Positions 52,938 through 62,141 are shown, counted from the stretch's first letter. The stretch is DNA of 64,000 bases from Actinoplanes sp. L3-i22 (GCF_019704555.1 NZ_AP024745.1:8254501-8318500); one strand, 5' to 3'. A program made the numbers and translations. Notes: generated by a model not told the origin, from the sequence alone.

Positions 52938-53885
52938 ATGATGTTCGAGTTTGATCGGGCCGAGCCGGTCACCGTCTCACTGCGGGCCGTCTCCGGCACC
53001 GTCGAGATCGAGGCCGGGGCCCACGAGACCATCCGCGTCGAGGTCATGCCGCTCGACGACAACCCCGCCGCGCAGCAGGCCGCCGAGAACACCCGGGTCG
53101 TCCTCGACGGCGACACCCTGGTCGTGGCGGTGCCGACACCCGAGCGCTGGCGGATGCGCCGCAGCCCGGCCCTGCGCATCACCGTCCAGGTCCCCGAGGG
53201 CAGCAGCCTGACCGGGGAGAGCGCGGCCGCCGAGGTCCGGGCCGCCGGCCGCTACCGGGACGTGCACCTCAAGCTCGCCTCGGCCGCCGGGCACATCGCG
53301 GACGTGCGCGGCGACCTGCACCTCGGCGCGGCCAGCGGCGACCTGTCGGCCGACCGGGTCGGCGGCTCCGCGTCCGTGAAGAGCGCCTCCGGCAAGATCA
53401 GCCTGGGTGACGTCGCCGGTGACGTCACGGCCGCGACCGCGAGTGGCGACATCCGGATCGCCTCCGGCGGCGGGTCGCTGGATGCCGGCACCGCGAGCGG
53501 TTCGGTCACCGTCGGTTCGCTTTCCCAAGGCAAAGCCCGCGTCCGTACGGCATCAGGCAACGTCACCCTCGGTGTAGCCCCCGGCACCGGCCTCTGGCTG
53601 GATCTGAACACCGTGGGCGGCCAGAGCGTCACCGACCTGACGTCGCACGGCGACACCGCACCGGCCGCCACCACCCTGGAGATCCGGGTCCGCACGGCCA
53701 GCGGCGACATCCGGATCCACCGGGCGGTCGACCCGGGCACCGGCCCGCGGCCGCACAGCTCCTGGTCCCCGGGCTCGAACATCGTGGTGACCGGTACGCG
53801 GAACCCGGAGGAGCCGCCCGTGGACGGCACCGGCTCGGGGGACGTCACGCACGGGAGCGGCGGGTCAGGCCCGCTGGCCGCCTGA
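52938..53885 (+). CDS. DUF4097 beta-repeat protein
   Basis: A 315-residue protein of the DUF4097 (adhesin-like beta-helix) type. It has repeated short strands with A-S-G-D/K/N turns (AASGDLSADRV, SASGKISLGDV, TASGDIRIA, TASGNVTLG). No signal peptide is visible, so it is cytosolic despite the adhesin-like name. ATG at 52938 has AGGAGG upstream. Together with the RHH gene it forms a regulator/effector pair seen in actinomycetes; the role is unknown. Confidence 0.88.
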   Translation: MMFEFDRAEPVTVSLRAVSGTVEIEAGAHETIRVEVMPLDDNPAAQQAAENTRVVLDGDTLVVAVPTPERWRMRRSPALRITVQVPEGSSLTGESAAAEVRAAGRYRDVHLKLASAAGHIADVRGDLHLGAASGDLSADRVGGSASVKSASGKISLGDVAGDVTAATASGDIRIASGGGSLDAGTASGSVTVGSLSQGKARVRTASGNVTLGVAPGTGLWLDLNTVGGQSVTDLTSHGDTAPAATTLEIRVRTASGDIRIHRAVDPGTGPRPHSSWSPGSNIVVTGTRNPEEPPVDGTGSGDVTHGSGGSGPLAA

Positions 53886-54240
53886 TGTCCGGGATGGCGG
53901 TGGCCCGCCGTCTCCTGCCGGCCCTGGGCCGCCCGTTCCTCTCACTCCGCGCCCCGCACGATCCGGCAACGCGGGCCCACCCCGAGCCGAGCCCCGCCAC
54001 CGAACCACCCACCACCGGCGGGGCCACGCACCGGGCCGCAGGCGCACCGGCCGGCTGAACCGAGCCGAGCACCCAGAGGACAAAGAGCGCAAGCCGACGA
54101 ATTCACCGCTTCCAGCCACTAACAGACCCCGTGGCGGGCCGACGCACTGCGAACGCCCCGGAACCGACCGCGATGGGGAACGACGTACCGGAGAGCGACC
54201 GCAACCAGCCGCTCACCCGCCGTACCAAAGCAAAAATCGC
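53886..54240. other. 355-bp gap, nothing recognised
   Basis: The frames here are short and lack the third-position GC pattern of a gene. A less GC-rich patch (CGTACCAAAGCAAAAATCGC) ends the gap just before the HAD gene stop. I see no terminator hairpin that I trust. Confidence 0.5.
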
Positions 54241-54873
54241 CTAGCGCAACGCGCCCAGAAAGCCCAGGTCGACGCCGACCAGCGAAGATCGCAAACAGAT
54301 GCCTTCGTACGGGGGCAACGCCACGTCGGACGGCACCGCGAGCACCCGGGCCCCGGCGGCGACCGCGCTGGCCACGCCGCTGGGCGAGTCCTCGATCGCC
54401 ACGCAGTCGACGATCGGCACGCCGAGCAGGCCGGCGGCGGTCAGGTACGGCTCCGGGTCGGGCTTGGGCGCGCCGACCTCGTCACCGCAGACCACGACGT
54501 CGAAGTTCTCCGTGCCGAGGGTCTTCAGCGCGATGTCGGCGAGGCGCCGCCCGGTCGAGGTGACCAGCGCGGTCGGCACCCCGGCGGCCCGGACCTCGAG
54601 GAGCAGCTCCCGCGCGCCGGGCCGCCACTCCAGGCCGTCGGCGAAGAGCTCGGCGACGCGCTCGCTGAGCCAGGCGACGTCGGGCGCGGAGTCCCGGTCG
54701 GGCTGGCCCAGGTCCTCGCGGAAGATCGCCATGCTCACCGGCATGCTGGTGCCGACCATGGCGAGCCGGGCGTCGGCGGAGAGGACGCCGCCGGCGCGGA
54801 CGGCGAGGTCCTCCAGCGCGACGCCCCACAACTTCTCGCTGTCGACGAGGGTGCCGTCCATGTCGAAGAGCAC
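54241..54873 (-). CDS. HAD-family phosphatase (beta-phosphoglucomutase-like)
   Basis: A HAD hydrolase of about 210 residues with FDMDGTLVDSEKLW (nucleophile and acid Asp), TALVTSTGRRLAD, Lys in GAPKPDPEPYL and IEDSPSGVASA. This is the subfamily of small sugar-phosphate phosphatases and beta-phosphoglucomutases. GTG at 54873 begins inside the first strand and has no Shine-Dalgarno. The frame continues upstream to ILLSATRPAAV, with GGGGAG before ATT/CTG codons near 54900, so a non-standard start is possible. Confidence 0.85.
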   Translation of the reverse strand: MLFDMDGTLVDSEKLWGVALEDLAVRAGGVLSADARLAMVGTSMPVSMAIFREDLGQPDRDSAPDVAWLSERVAELFADGLEWRPGARELLLEVRAAGVPTALVTSTGRRLADIALKTLGTENFDVVVCGDEVGAPKPDPEPYLTAAGLLGVPIVDCVAIEDSPSGVASAVAAGARVLAVPSDVALPPYEGICLRSSLVGVDLGFLGALR

Positions 54874-54970
54874 CGCGGCCGGTCGTGTCGCGCTCAGCAG
54901 AATCTCCCCAGGTCAGTACGGTCGGAACACGATCCTCCCGCGCCACCGGGGCGCCGGCCGAGCCAATGTC

Positions 54971-55669
54971 TCAGAGGTCACAGGCCTTGAGCGAGTCCTG
55001 GTACCCGTTGGCGAACGCGTTGATCCGCTGGTCGGCCGTGCCGTGCGAGCCCTCGGCGAACCACGGCTGGCCGGGGTCGTCGCCGACCGACTCGAGGCCG
55101 CGGGCCAGTTCGTCGGTGTCGCCCTTGTCCAGGGTGAGCTGCCGGGCGCGCGCCGAGTCGCCGATGAACGCGCCGGCCATGCAGTCGGCCTGCAGCTCCT
55201 GCTGGATGGTGAACTCCTTCTGGATGCCGAGCCGGGCCTGGATGCCGTGCGCGTACTCGTGGCCGAGCAGGTAGTAGATGAACGCGTCGCCGATCTGCCC
55301 GAAGACCCCGAAGGCCCAGTTCACGTCGTACGCGATGAAGTCCCCCGCCGAGCAGTAGGCGGCGTTGTTGCGCGGCAGCGGGTCCCGCCCGCAGTCCACT
55401 TCACCTTCCCGCTCGTACGGGATGACCTCGCGCACCGGCTGGAACCGCTGGCCCTGCCGCTTGAACACCTGTCCCCAGTACTGCTCGGCGACGGTCTGCG
55501 CGGACTTGATGTCGGAGGCGAACTCCTCCGGGGTGTCGGTGCCGTCCGGCCCGTCGGAGCCGGTGGCGGTGGCGGCCGGCGTCGGGTCGGTCGGCTCGTC
55601 CGGTCCGGGCAGCTGCCCGCACCCCGCGAGCAGCAGTACTGTCAGGAAAGCGGCGAGTCGGGCACGCAT
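54971..55669 (-). CDS. Neutral zinc metallopeptidase lipoprotein (YpfJ/KPN_02809 type)
   Basis: A 232-residue lipoprotein with lipobox LLLAGC and a Pro/Thr/Asp linker. The peptidase domain has HEYAHGIQ (HExxH zinc site) followed by QQELQADCMAG, in which Glu is the probable third ligand. Conserved Cys pairs occur in VDCGRD and AAYCSAGDF. The family is annotated as neutral zinc metallopeptidases, but natural substrates are not known to me. It is transcribed away from the ABC genes. Confidence 0.9.
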   Translation of the reverse strand: MRARLAAFLTVLLLAGCGQLPGPDEPTDPTPAATATGSDGPDGTDTPEEFASDIKSAQTVAEQYWGQVFKRQGQRFQPVREVIPYEREGEVDCGRDPLPRNNAAYCSAGDFIAYDVNWAFGVFGQIGDAFIYYLLGHEYAHGIQARLGIQKEFTIQQELQADCMAGAFIGDSARARQLTLDKGDTDELARGLESVGDDPGQPWFAEGSHGTADQRINAFANGYQDSLKACDL

Positions 55670-55893
55670 GACGGTCCTCCTGAGGGGCCGGGAGTTCCAC
55701 CGTAGACGGCATCGGCGACCGACTCATTGCCCTCTATCACTCAGGGGCAACCCTGACGATGCCTAAGTGGCCTCCCCCAGCGAAATCTCAGCGTTCAGCT
55801 ACTCCACAGGACGGACGCCGGGCGCCGTTCGCGCCGACACACTGGGCTGGCCTGCCGGAGCACCGGCAGACCATCTTCAGGGGGAGACGAACG

Positions 55894-56661
55894 GTGACTG
55901 CGACGAATGCCGGCGGGTCGGTGGCGGCACGCGCGGACGAGATCTGGAAGGTCTACGGCACCGGCGAGGCCCGGGTGACCGCGCTGGCCGGGGTGACCGC
56001 CGAGTTCGGGCGGGGCCGTTTCACGGCGATCATGGGCCCGTCCGGCAGCGGCAAGTCGACGCTGATGCACTGCCTCGCCGGGCTGGACACGGTCGACAAG
56101 GGCACCGCGCACATCGGCGGCACCGAGATCAGCAACCTCGGCGACAAGGCGCTGACCCGGCTGCGGCGGGACCGGATCGGCTTCATCTTCCAGCAGTTCA
56201 ACCTGCTGCCCACGCTGAGCGCCGCGGAGAACATCCGGCTGCCGCTGGACATCGCCGGCCGCAAGGCGGATCCGCAGTGGTGGGACGTCGTGATCGACAC
56301 GGTCGGCCTGCGGGACCGCCTCTCGCACCGGCCCAGCCAGCTCTCCGGCGGCCAGCAGCAGCGGGTGGCGTGTGCCCGCGCGCTGATCGGCCGGCCCGAC
56401 GTGATCTTCGCGGACGAGCCGACCGGCAACCTGGACTCGCGGGCCGGCGCCGAGGTGCTCGGCTTCCTGCGGTCCTCGGTGCGCGAGCACGACCAGACCA
56501 TCGTCATGGTCACCCACGACCCGGTCGCGGCGAGCTACGCCGACCGGGTGATCTTCCTGGCCGACGGCCGGGTCGTCGACGAGTTGCCGAACCCGACCGC
56601 GGAGACCGTGCTCGACACCATGAAGCGCCTGGACAAGCACGGCGATCCGGTGATGCTCTGA
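55894..56661 (+). CDS. ABC transporter ATP-binding protein (MacB/LolD type)
   Basis: A 255-residue ATPase with Walker A GPSGSGKST, signature LSGGQQQRVACARAL, Walker B VIFADEPTGNLDS and H-loop THD. GTG at 55894 has GGGGAG upstream. It overlaps the permease gene by one base (TGATG), so they form a two-gene ABC system of the MacB/LolD mechanotransmission class, exporting lipids, peptides or drugs. Confidence 0.94.
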   Translation: MTATNAGGSVAARADEIWKVYGTGEARVTALAGVTAEFGRGRFTAIMGPSGSGKSTLMHCLAGLDTVDKGTAHIGGTEISNLGDKALTRLRRDRIGFIFQQFNLLPTLSAAENIRLPLDIAGRKADPQWWDVVIDTVGLRDRLSHRPSQLSGGQQQRVACARALIGRPDVIFADEPTGNLDSRAGAEVLGFLRSSVREHDQTIVMVTHDPVAASYADRVIFLADGRVVDELPNPTAETVLDTMKRLDKHGDPVML

Positions 56662-59195
56662 TGCTGCGCGCGACACTCAAGAGCCTGCTCGCCCGTAAGC
56701 TCCGGCTGATCCTTTCCGGTCTGGCGGTGGTGCTGGGCGTGATGTTCGTGTCCGGCTCGTTCGTGGTCACCGACACGCTCAACCGCACCTTCGACTCGAT
56801 CTTCGCCGACGCCTTCGGCGCCACCGACGTCTCGGTCAGCGCCAAACCCAAGATCGAAGTGTCCGAGATGGAGGGCGAGGAGGTCGCCACGCCGCTTCCG
56901 GCCGCGGCGGTCGACAAGATCAAAACAATTTCCGGCGTACGGGCGGCAACCGGCCGCGTCGACGTCGACGGCGCCCGGGTGATCGGCTCCGACGGCAAGG
57001 TGCTCACCTCGCAGGGGCCGCCCCGCCTCGGCGAGAACTGGACCGGCACGGACAGCCTGATGGAGCTCCGCTCCGGCCGCGGCCCGACGGCGGCCGGCGA
57101 GATCGCCGTCAACGCGAACACCGCGCAGCTGGCCGGGCTGAAGCTCGGCGACACCGTCAGCGTGCTCACCCTGCAGCCGAAGCAGCAGTTCACGCTGGTC
57201 GGCATCTGGGGCTACACCGGCGGGCGGGACAGCATCGGCGGCGTGCAGGAGGTCGCCTTCACCACGCCGGTCGCGCAGCAGCTGATGCTCGGCCAGGCCG
57301 GCACGTTCTCGTCGGTGACCGTCGAGGCCGCCGACGGCGTGACCCCGGCGCAGCTGCGGGACCGGGTGGCCGCCGCGCTCGGCGCGGACTACCAGGTCAA
57401 GACCGGTGAGCAGCTGGCGAAGGAGAGTGCCGACAGCATCCAGGAGGGCCTGGCGTTCTTCAACCAGATCCTGCTCGGCTTCGCCGGGGTGGCGCTGTTC
57501 GTCGGCATCTTCCTGATCCTCAACACCTTCTCGATCATCGTGGCCCAGCGGACCCGGGAACTGGCCCTGCTGCGCGCGATGGGCGCCAGCCGCCGCCAGG
57601 TGATCGGCTCGGTGCTGGTCGAGGCCGTGGCGATCGGCCTGGTCGCGGCGGTGCTCGGGCTGGCCGCCGGGGTCGGCGCGGGCGCCGGGCTGGCCGCGCT
57701 GTTCGGCTCGTTCGCCGACCTGACGCTCGCCTCGATCGGAGTCCCGCTCTCCGCGGTGATCAGCGCGTTCGTGGTCGGCCTGGTGGTCACCGTGGTCGCC
57801 GCGGTGCTGCCCGCGCTGCGCGCCTCCCGGATCGCCCCGATCGCCGCGATGCAGGAGGTCAGCATCCCGGACCGGCCGCTCACCAAACTCAGCGTCTTCG
57901 GCGGGGTGGTCCTCGCGGCCGGCGGCGCGGCGCTGGGCACCGGGCTGTTCGCCAGCCTGAGCGGCAAGACCACACTGTGGCTGATCCTCGGCGGCGTGCT
58001 CGTCTCGTTCGTCGGCGTCGCGCTGCTCACCCCGCTGATCAGCAAGCCGGTGATCAGCCTGCTCGGGCGGCTCTTCTCGTGGTCGCTGCCGGGCCGGCTG
58101 GGCCGGCTCAACTCGGGCCGCAACCCGCGCCGGACGGCGATCACCGCGGCCGCGCTGATGGTCGGCATCGCGCTGGTCACCGGCGTGACCGTGATCATGG
58201 ACTCGGCCAAGAGCAGCCTCAAGACCCAGGTCGCGGAGACGATCAAGGCGCAGATCCTGATCAGCGGGGATCAGACCGGGCCGCGGCCGCCGACGTACGA
58301 CCCGGCGGTGATCGACAAGACCGCCGCGCTGCCGGGCGTGCGGGCCGCGGCCGGGCTGTGGAACGACATGGTGACGATCGACGGCAAGACGCAGTACGTC
58401 ACCGCGTCCGCGGACCTGAGCGTGCTGGCCCAGGCCTACGGGACGACCGCGGCGCCGCTGACCGACAGCCAGATCGCGGTCGACCAGGCCGCGGCCGACG
58501 AGCAGCACTGGCAGGTGGGCCGGTCGGTGACGATCCAGGGGGCGCGGGGCGACCCGCACACGTACACCGTCAGCCAGATCTTCGCGAAGAACGCGCTGCC
58601 CGGGAACGTGATCCTGCCGAACGCGGCGATCAAGGACTTCGGGGTCACCCAGCCGAGCTTCGGTTTCGTCCGGCTCGACGACGGGGTCGCCGTCTCCTCG
58701 GTGCTGCCGCAGGTCAAGCAGCTGCTCGCGGACAGTCCCGAGGTGACGGCGACCGACTCGGCGACGTTCGCGAACGATCAGGCGGCGCAGTTCGACCAGG
58801 TGATCACGATGATCCAGATCCTGCTCGGGCTGGCCATCCTGATCGCGGTCCTCGGCGTGGTCAACACGCTCGCCCTCTCCGTGCTGGAGCGGACCCGGGA
58901 GCTGGGGCTGCTGCGGGCGGTCGGGCTCGGCCGGGCGCAGACCATGCGGATGATCACCGTGGAGGCGGTGGTGATCTCGGTCTTCGGGGCGCTGCTCGGC
59001 GTGGTGGTCGGGGCCGGCATGGGTACGGCGGTGACCCGCGCCCTGAAGAGCGACGGCATCACCGAGCTGGTCCTGCCGTGGGGCCGGATGGGCACCTACC
59101 TGGCCCTGGCCGCGGTGGTCGGCGTGGTGGCCGCGGTGGTCCCGGCGATCCGGGCGGCGCGGCTGAACGTGCTCGGCGCGATCGCCCACGACTGA
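56661..59195 (+). CDS. ABC transporter permease with two FtsX domains
   Basis: An 844-residue permease. It has an N-terminal helix (LRLILSGLAVVLGVMFVSGS), a large extracytoplasmic MacB-like domain, then an FtsX block of three helices with QRTRELALLRAMGASRRQV. A central pair of helices and a second periplasmic domain follow, and a final FtsX block contains ERTRELGLLRAVGLGRAQ. This is the usual actinobacterial duplicated layout, working with the ATPase encoded before it. The cargo is unknown. Confidence 0.93.
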   Translation: MLRATLKSLLARKLRLILSGLAVVLGVMFVSGSFVVTDTLNRTFDSIFADAFGATDVSVSAKPKIEVSEMEGEEVATPLPAAAVDKIKTISGVRAATGRVDVDGARVIGSDGKVLTSQGPPRLGENWTGTDSLMELRSGRGPTAAGEIAVNANTAQLAGLKLGDTVSVLTLQPKQQFTLVGIWGYTGGRDSIGGVQEVAFTTPVAQQLMLGQAGTFSSVTVEAADGVTPAQLRDRVAAALGADYQVKTGEQLAKESADSIQEGLAFFNQILLGFAGVALFVGIFLILNTFSIIVAQRTRELALLRAMGASRRQVIGSVLVEAVAIGLVAAVLGLAAGVGAGAGLAALFGSFADLTLASIGVPLSAVISAFVVGLVVTVVAAVLPALRASRIAPIAAMQEVSIPDRPLTKLSVFGGVVLAAGGAALGTGLFASLSGKTTLWLILGGVLVSFVGVALLTPLISKPVISLLGRLFSWSLPGRLGRLNSGRNPRRTAITAAALMVGIALVTGVTVIMDSAKSSLKTQVAETIKAQILISGDQTGPRPPTYDPAVIDKTAALPGVRAAAGLWNDMVTIDGKTQYVTASADLSVLAQAYGTTAAPLTDSQIAVDQAAADEQHWQVGRSVTIQGARGDPHTYTVSQIFAKNALPGNVILPNAAIKDFGVTQPSFGFVRLDDGVAVSSVLPQVKQLLADSPEVTATDSATFANDQAAQFDQVITMIQILLGLAILIAVLGVVNTLALSVLERTRELGLLRAVGLGRAQTMRMITVEAVVISVFGALLGVVVGAGMGTAVTRALKSDGITELVLPWGRMGTYLALAAVVGVVAAVVPAIRAARLNVLGAIAHD

Positions 59196-59212
59196 CCCGG
59201 GGTCGCCCGCCG

Positions 59213-59248
59213 CCGTGAGCGCCGGCTGTCCGGCTGGCGCTCACGGCT
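59213..59248 (+). terminator. 12-bp hairpin after the ABC operon
   Basis: GCCGTGAGCGCC pairs perfectly with GGCGCTCACGGC across 12 bases, 17 bp after the permease stop, followed by TGTTCTTC. A likely intrinsic terminator. The rest of the gap to 59492 shows no gene. Confidence 0.7.
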
Positions 59249-59492
59249 GTTCTTCGCGCGGAACACGACCGTGAGTGCCAGCCGGGTTTGCGGGAGCCGC
59301 GGGCGGGCCCGGAGTGGCCGCGGCCTGGCGGGCCCGCGCCGGGATTTCAGCCGGCGGCGCCGGAGCGGCCCGGTGACCGGCGGCGTCGCGACCCGGGATC
59401 GGGGGCCGGGCTGTGCTTCTGGGGGTTTGGCATGCCGTACCGCGAAATGGTGGAAGCGAAAGAGAACCGCCGGGGCGCGGCAGCGTCTTGCC

Positions 59493-59936
59493 TTATGCGC
59501 CGAGAAGTTTGTCGAGCTTGGTGAAGCTGGAACCCCAGCCTTCGCGAGCGCCGGTCTCCATCTCGGCCGGGAAGGGGCTCTGTGTCAGGACCAGGCGGGT
59601 GCGGCCGCCCTCTTCGTCGAAGAGTTCGATGCGCATGACGAGCTTGTCCGCGCCGAAGTCCGGGATGTGGCTGACGTCCTCCTCGCCGACCAGCAACTCG
59701 TTCTCGATCACCTCGGTGAACGTGGCGTTGACCGGCGACGACATCGACGGATCGGCATCGTTGACCATGGTGAAGACCTGCTTGCCACCGGGGCGCGCGT
59801 CGATCTCGACGCTGTCGCGCGGCACCGACCAGCCGACCGGGCCGAACCACTGCGCGATCTGGTCCGGGTCGGTGAACGCGCGGTAGACCAGGGCGCGGGG
59901 CGCGTCGAAGACGCGGGTGATGACGAGGTCGGTCAT
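59493..59936 (-). CDS. SRPBCC/AHSA1-type protein
   Basis: A 147-residue START-like fold protein: VITRVFDAPRALVYRAFTDP, IAQWFGPVGW and the C-terminal helix GWGSSFTKLDKLL are typical of the AHSA1 (activator of Hsp90 ATPase-like) family of ligand-binding proteins. It is translationally coupled to an ArsR gene (ATGA overlap), a frequent actinobacterial pair in which the repressor controls the SRPBCC protein. Confidence 0.9.
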   Translation of the reverse strand: MTDLVITRVFDAPRALVYRAFTDPDQIAQWFGPVGWSVPRDSVEIDARPGGKQVFTMVNDADPSMSSPVNATFTEVIENELLVGEEDVSHIPDFGADKLVMRIELFDEEGGRTRLVLTQSPFPAEMETGAREGWGSSFTKLDKLLGA

Positions 59937-60262
59937 GGTTTCTCCTCCTGCAGGCGCTTGAGATGGGCGTCCAGGCGTGCGAAATTCTCGTCCCAGAACC
60001 GGCGGTAACGCTCCATCCACGCGGTGGCCTCGCGCAGCGGCCCGGCCTCGAGACGGCTGGAGCGCCACTGCGCGGATCGGCTGCGCGAGATGAGGCCGGC
60101 GTTCTCCAGGACCTTGAGGTGACGGGAGATCGCCGGGAGGCTGATGTCGAACGGCTCGGCGAGCTCGGTCACGGTCGCCTCGCCCTCGGCGAGCCGGGCC
60201 AGGATGGCACGTCGCGTCGGGTCGGCGAGCGCCGCGAAGATGACGCTGAGCCGGTCAGCCAT
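59933..60262 (-). CDS. ArsR-family winged-helix repressor
   Basis: A 109-residue regulator with the HTH DPTRRAILARLAEGEATVTE and PAISRHLKVLENAGLISRSR. The Cys ligands of metal-sensing ArsR proteins are absent, so it probably does not sense metal. It starts the ArsR-SRPBCC operon. Its Shine-Dalgarno (GGGAGGG) lies inside a 32-bp symmetrical operator, which should give tight autorepression. Confidence 0.92.
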   Translation of the reverse strand: MADRLSVIFAALADPTRRAILARLAEGEATVTELAEPFDISLPAISRHLKVLENAGLISRSRSAQWRSSRLEAGPLREATAWMERYRRFWDENFARLDAHLKRLQEEKP

Positions 60263-60294
60263 TTAACCCTCCCGTTAATTAACGGAGCGGTTAA
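60263..60294. promoter_or_regulatory. 32-bp symmetrical operator of the ArsR operon
   Basis: A 14-bp perfect palindrome (CCGTTAATTAACGG, 60272-60285) is flanked at 3 bp on each side by the half-sites TTAACC (60263) and GGTTAA (60289), which are complementary to each other. It directly abuts the ArsR start codon and covers its Shine-Dalgarno. Layout and AT core fit an ArsR dimer-of-dimers site. Confidence 0.75.
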
Positions 60295-60320
60295 GACCGT
60301 AGCCTTCCGGCGCGCGGACG

Positions 60321-60875
60321 TCAAACCTTCGACGGAATCCGGCGGTGAAGTTCAGCCAGCAGGACATCCGGGCCGGGCGACATCAAACCCACATCGACGA
60401 CGTACGACCGCTCCTCGCCCCGCCGGCGCGTCCGCGGCGCGAAGCCCGGGCCGTCGAGGACCTGCGCGTAATCGTCCCCGATCGGCGTCACCACCAGCTC
60501 GGTGAACGGCCCCCGGCCGTGCAGCCCCACCGACGCGATGCCGGACCAGGGCAGATGCACCGGCTTGCGCCCGGTCGCGGCGAAGTCGATGCCGTGCACC
60601 GAGGTGTGCAGCCAGCCCAGCCGCCGGTAGAGCACGAGCAGCACCACGGCGGACGCGATCATCGGCACGATCATCGCGATCTCCGCGTAGACCACGATGT
60701 CCTCCGGCCCCGGGCGGGCCCCGAACACCACCGCGAGGACCAGGTAGAACCCGAGGATCAGCACCCACGCGGCGGCCACCACCCAGAGCACGGTGACGAA
60801 GAACATCGCGCGCGGCTGGATGAAGCTCACGGTGTCGTCGGACGGGCCGAGCACCTGATCCACGTGACTGGTCAC
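60321..60875 (-). CDS. Membrane protein with PH-like domain
   Basis: A 184-residue protein with two membrane helices (FFVTVLWVVAAAWVLILGFY, MIVPMIASAVVLLVLYR) and a C-terminal bacterial PH-like beta domain (TSVHGIDFAATGRKPVHLPW). The function is unknown. It is transcribed toward the ArsR operon, with a 58-bp gap between its stop and the ArsR start. Confidence 0.8.
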   Translation of the reverse strand: MTSHVDQVLGPSDDTVSFIQPRAMFFVTVLWVVAAAWVLILGFYLVLAVVFGARPGPEDIVVYAEIAMIVPMIASAVVLLVLYRRLGWLHTSVHGIDFAATGRKPVHLPWSGIASVGLHGRGPFTELVVTPIGDDYAQVLDGPGFAPRTRRRGEERSYVVDVGLMSPGPDVLLAELHRRIPSKV

Positions 60876-60990
60876 GCCGGAAATTATGCTCGGTTATGCA
60901 CGGTTTCATGGCGAAAACCGCTCACGACCTGCGGAGGGCCACGGCGCGGCCACCCGGTACAGTTCCGGCCCCGCACGTAGGCTGTCAGAC

Positions 60991-61860
60991 ATGACTGAGT
61001 TCGACGGCCTACCGCTGCTCCGCTCGCCCGTGGCCATCGTCGCCTTCGAGGGCTGGAACGATGCTGCGGACGCTTCCACCGCGGCCGTGGAACACCTTGA
61101 GCAGGTCTGGGAAGCCCGCGAGGTGACCAGCATCGACCCCGAGGACTTCTACGACTTCCAGGTGAGCCGCCCCACCGTCACGATGGCCGAGGGCGAGACT
61201 CGCAAGATCGAATGGCCGACCACCCGGTTCATGGTGGCCAGCCCGCCCGGCAGCGACCGGGACGTGGTGCTGATCCGCGGCATCGAGCCGAGCATGCGGT
61301 GGCGCACCTTCTGCGAATCGGTGCTGGAGATCTGCCACAGCCTCGAGGTGACCAAGGTCGTGCTCCTCGGCGCGCTGCTGGCCGACGTGCCGTACACGCG
61401 GCCCCTGCCGATCAGCGGCAGCGCCTCGGACAGCTCCATCGCCGAGAAGTACAACGTCGTCCCGACCCGCTACGACGGGCCGACCGGCATCGTCGGGGTC
61501 CTGCAGGAAGCGGCCAGCCGCGCCGAGCTGGACGCGCTGTCGTTCTGGGTGCACGTGCCCCACTACGCGAACAACCCGCCCTGCCCCAAGGCCACCCTCG
61601 CGCTGCTCAGCCGCATCGAGGACGTGCTCGACCTGCCGGTGCCGATGGCCGACCTGGCCGAACAGGCCGACGAGTGGGAGAAGCGCGTCCGGGCAGCCGC
61701 CGAGCAGGACGCCGAGCTCGGCGAATACGTCCGCGAACTGGAGGAACGCGTCGGCGACGCGGGAATCCAGCCGCTCACCGGCGACGAGATCGCCAGCGAG
61801 TTCGAGAAGTACCTGCGCCGCCGTGGCGGCTCCGCCGGCCCGACCGCCGGCTCCTGGTAA
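60991..61860 (+). CDS. PAC2 family protein
   Basis: A 289-residue PAC2 protein (PVAIVAFEGWNDAADASTAA, DVVLIRGIEPSMRW, VVLLGALLADVPYTRPLPIS, FWVHVPHYANNPPCPKATLA). PAC2 is the fold of eukaryotic proteasome assembly chaperones; the bacterial role is not settled. Actinobacteria with Pup-proteasomes usually carry such genes, here about 14 kb from arc. TAGGCT lies 8 bp before the ATG, so the transcript may be almost leaderless. Confidence 0.92.
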   Translation: MTEFDGLPLLRSPVAIVAFEGWNDAADASTAAVEHLEQVWEAREVTSIDPEDFYDFQVSRPTVTMAEGETRKIEWPTTRFMVASPPGSDRDVVLIRGIEPSMRWRTFCESVLEICHSLEVTKVVLLGALLADVPYTRPLPISGSASDSSIAEKYNVVPTRYDGPTGIVGVLQEAASRAELDALSFWVHVPHYANNPPCPKATLALLSRIEDVLDLPVPMADLAEQADEWEKRVRAAAEQDAELGEYVRELEERVGDAGIQPLTGDEIASEFEKYLRRRGGSAGPTAGSW

Positions 61861-61863
61861 TCC

Positions 61864-62064
61864 CTACCGGGCGGAGTCGCCGGCATCACGGATGCCGGCG
61901 ACCAGCCCGCGCCACTCGCCACGAGTGGCGACGATGACCTCATCGGGACGCTCGGTGTTGCGGATCAGCACGTCATCGCCGTCGAACGCGATCTCCAGGC
62001 AGGCGGAGGCCTCGCAGTAACTGCTCCGCCGCCAGACCAGGTCGCGTTCAGCGAACTCGTTCAT
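61864..62064 (-). CDS. DUF397 protein (first of two)
   Basis: A 66-residue DUF397 protein: LVWRRSSYCEASACLEIAFD, IRNTERPDEVIV and a C-terminal GEWRGLVAGIR. DUF397 proteins act with XRE-DUF5753 regulators in actinomycete development and antibiotic control. The gene lies after the second DUF397 and the regulator on the same strand and converges with PAC2 (3-bp gap). Confidence 0.9.
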   Translation of the reverse strand: MNEFAERDLVWRRSSYCEASACLEIAFDGDDVLIRNTERPDEVIVATRGEWRGLVAGIRDAGDSAR

Positions 62065-62141
62065 CTCCGGGTACCTCCCCCAAAGCACGTGGCTACCCAG
62101 CGTACGATGCCGAACCCGCACTGTCACTTGAGCGGCCGGCG

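Noticed and set aside
52125..53885. HicAB-type toxin-antitoxin module
   Set aside because: Only the RHH antitoxin-like part is present; the neighbour is a 315-residue DUF4097 protein with no toxin motif.
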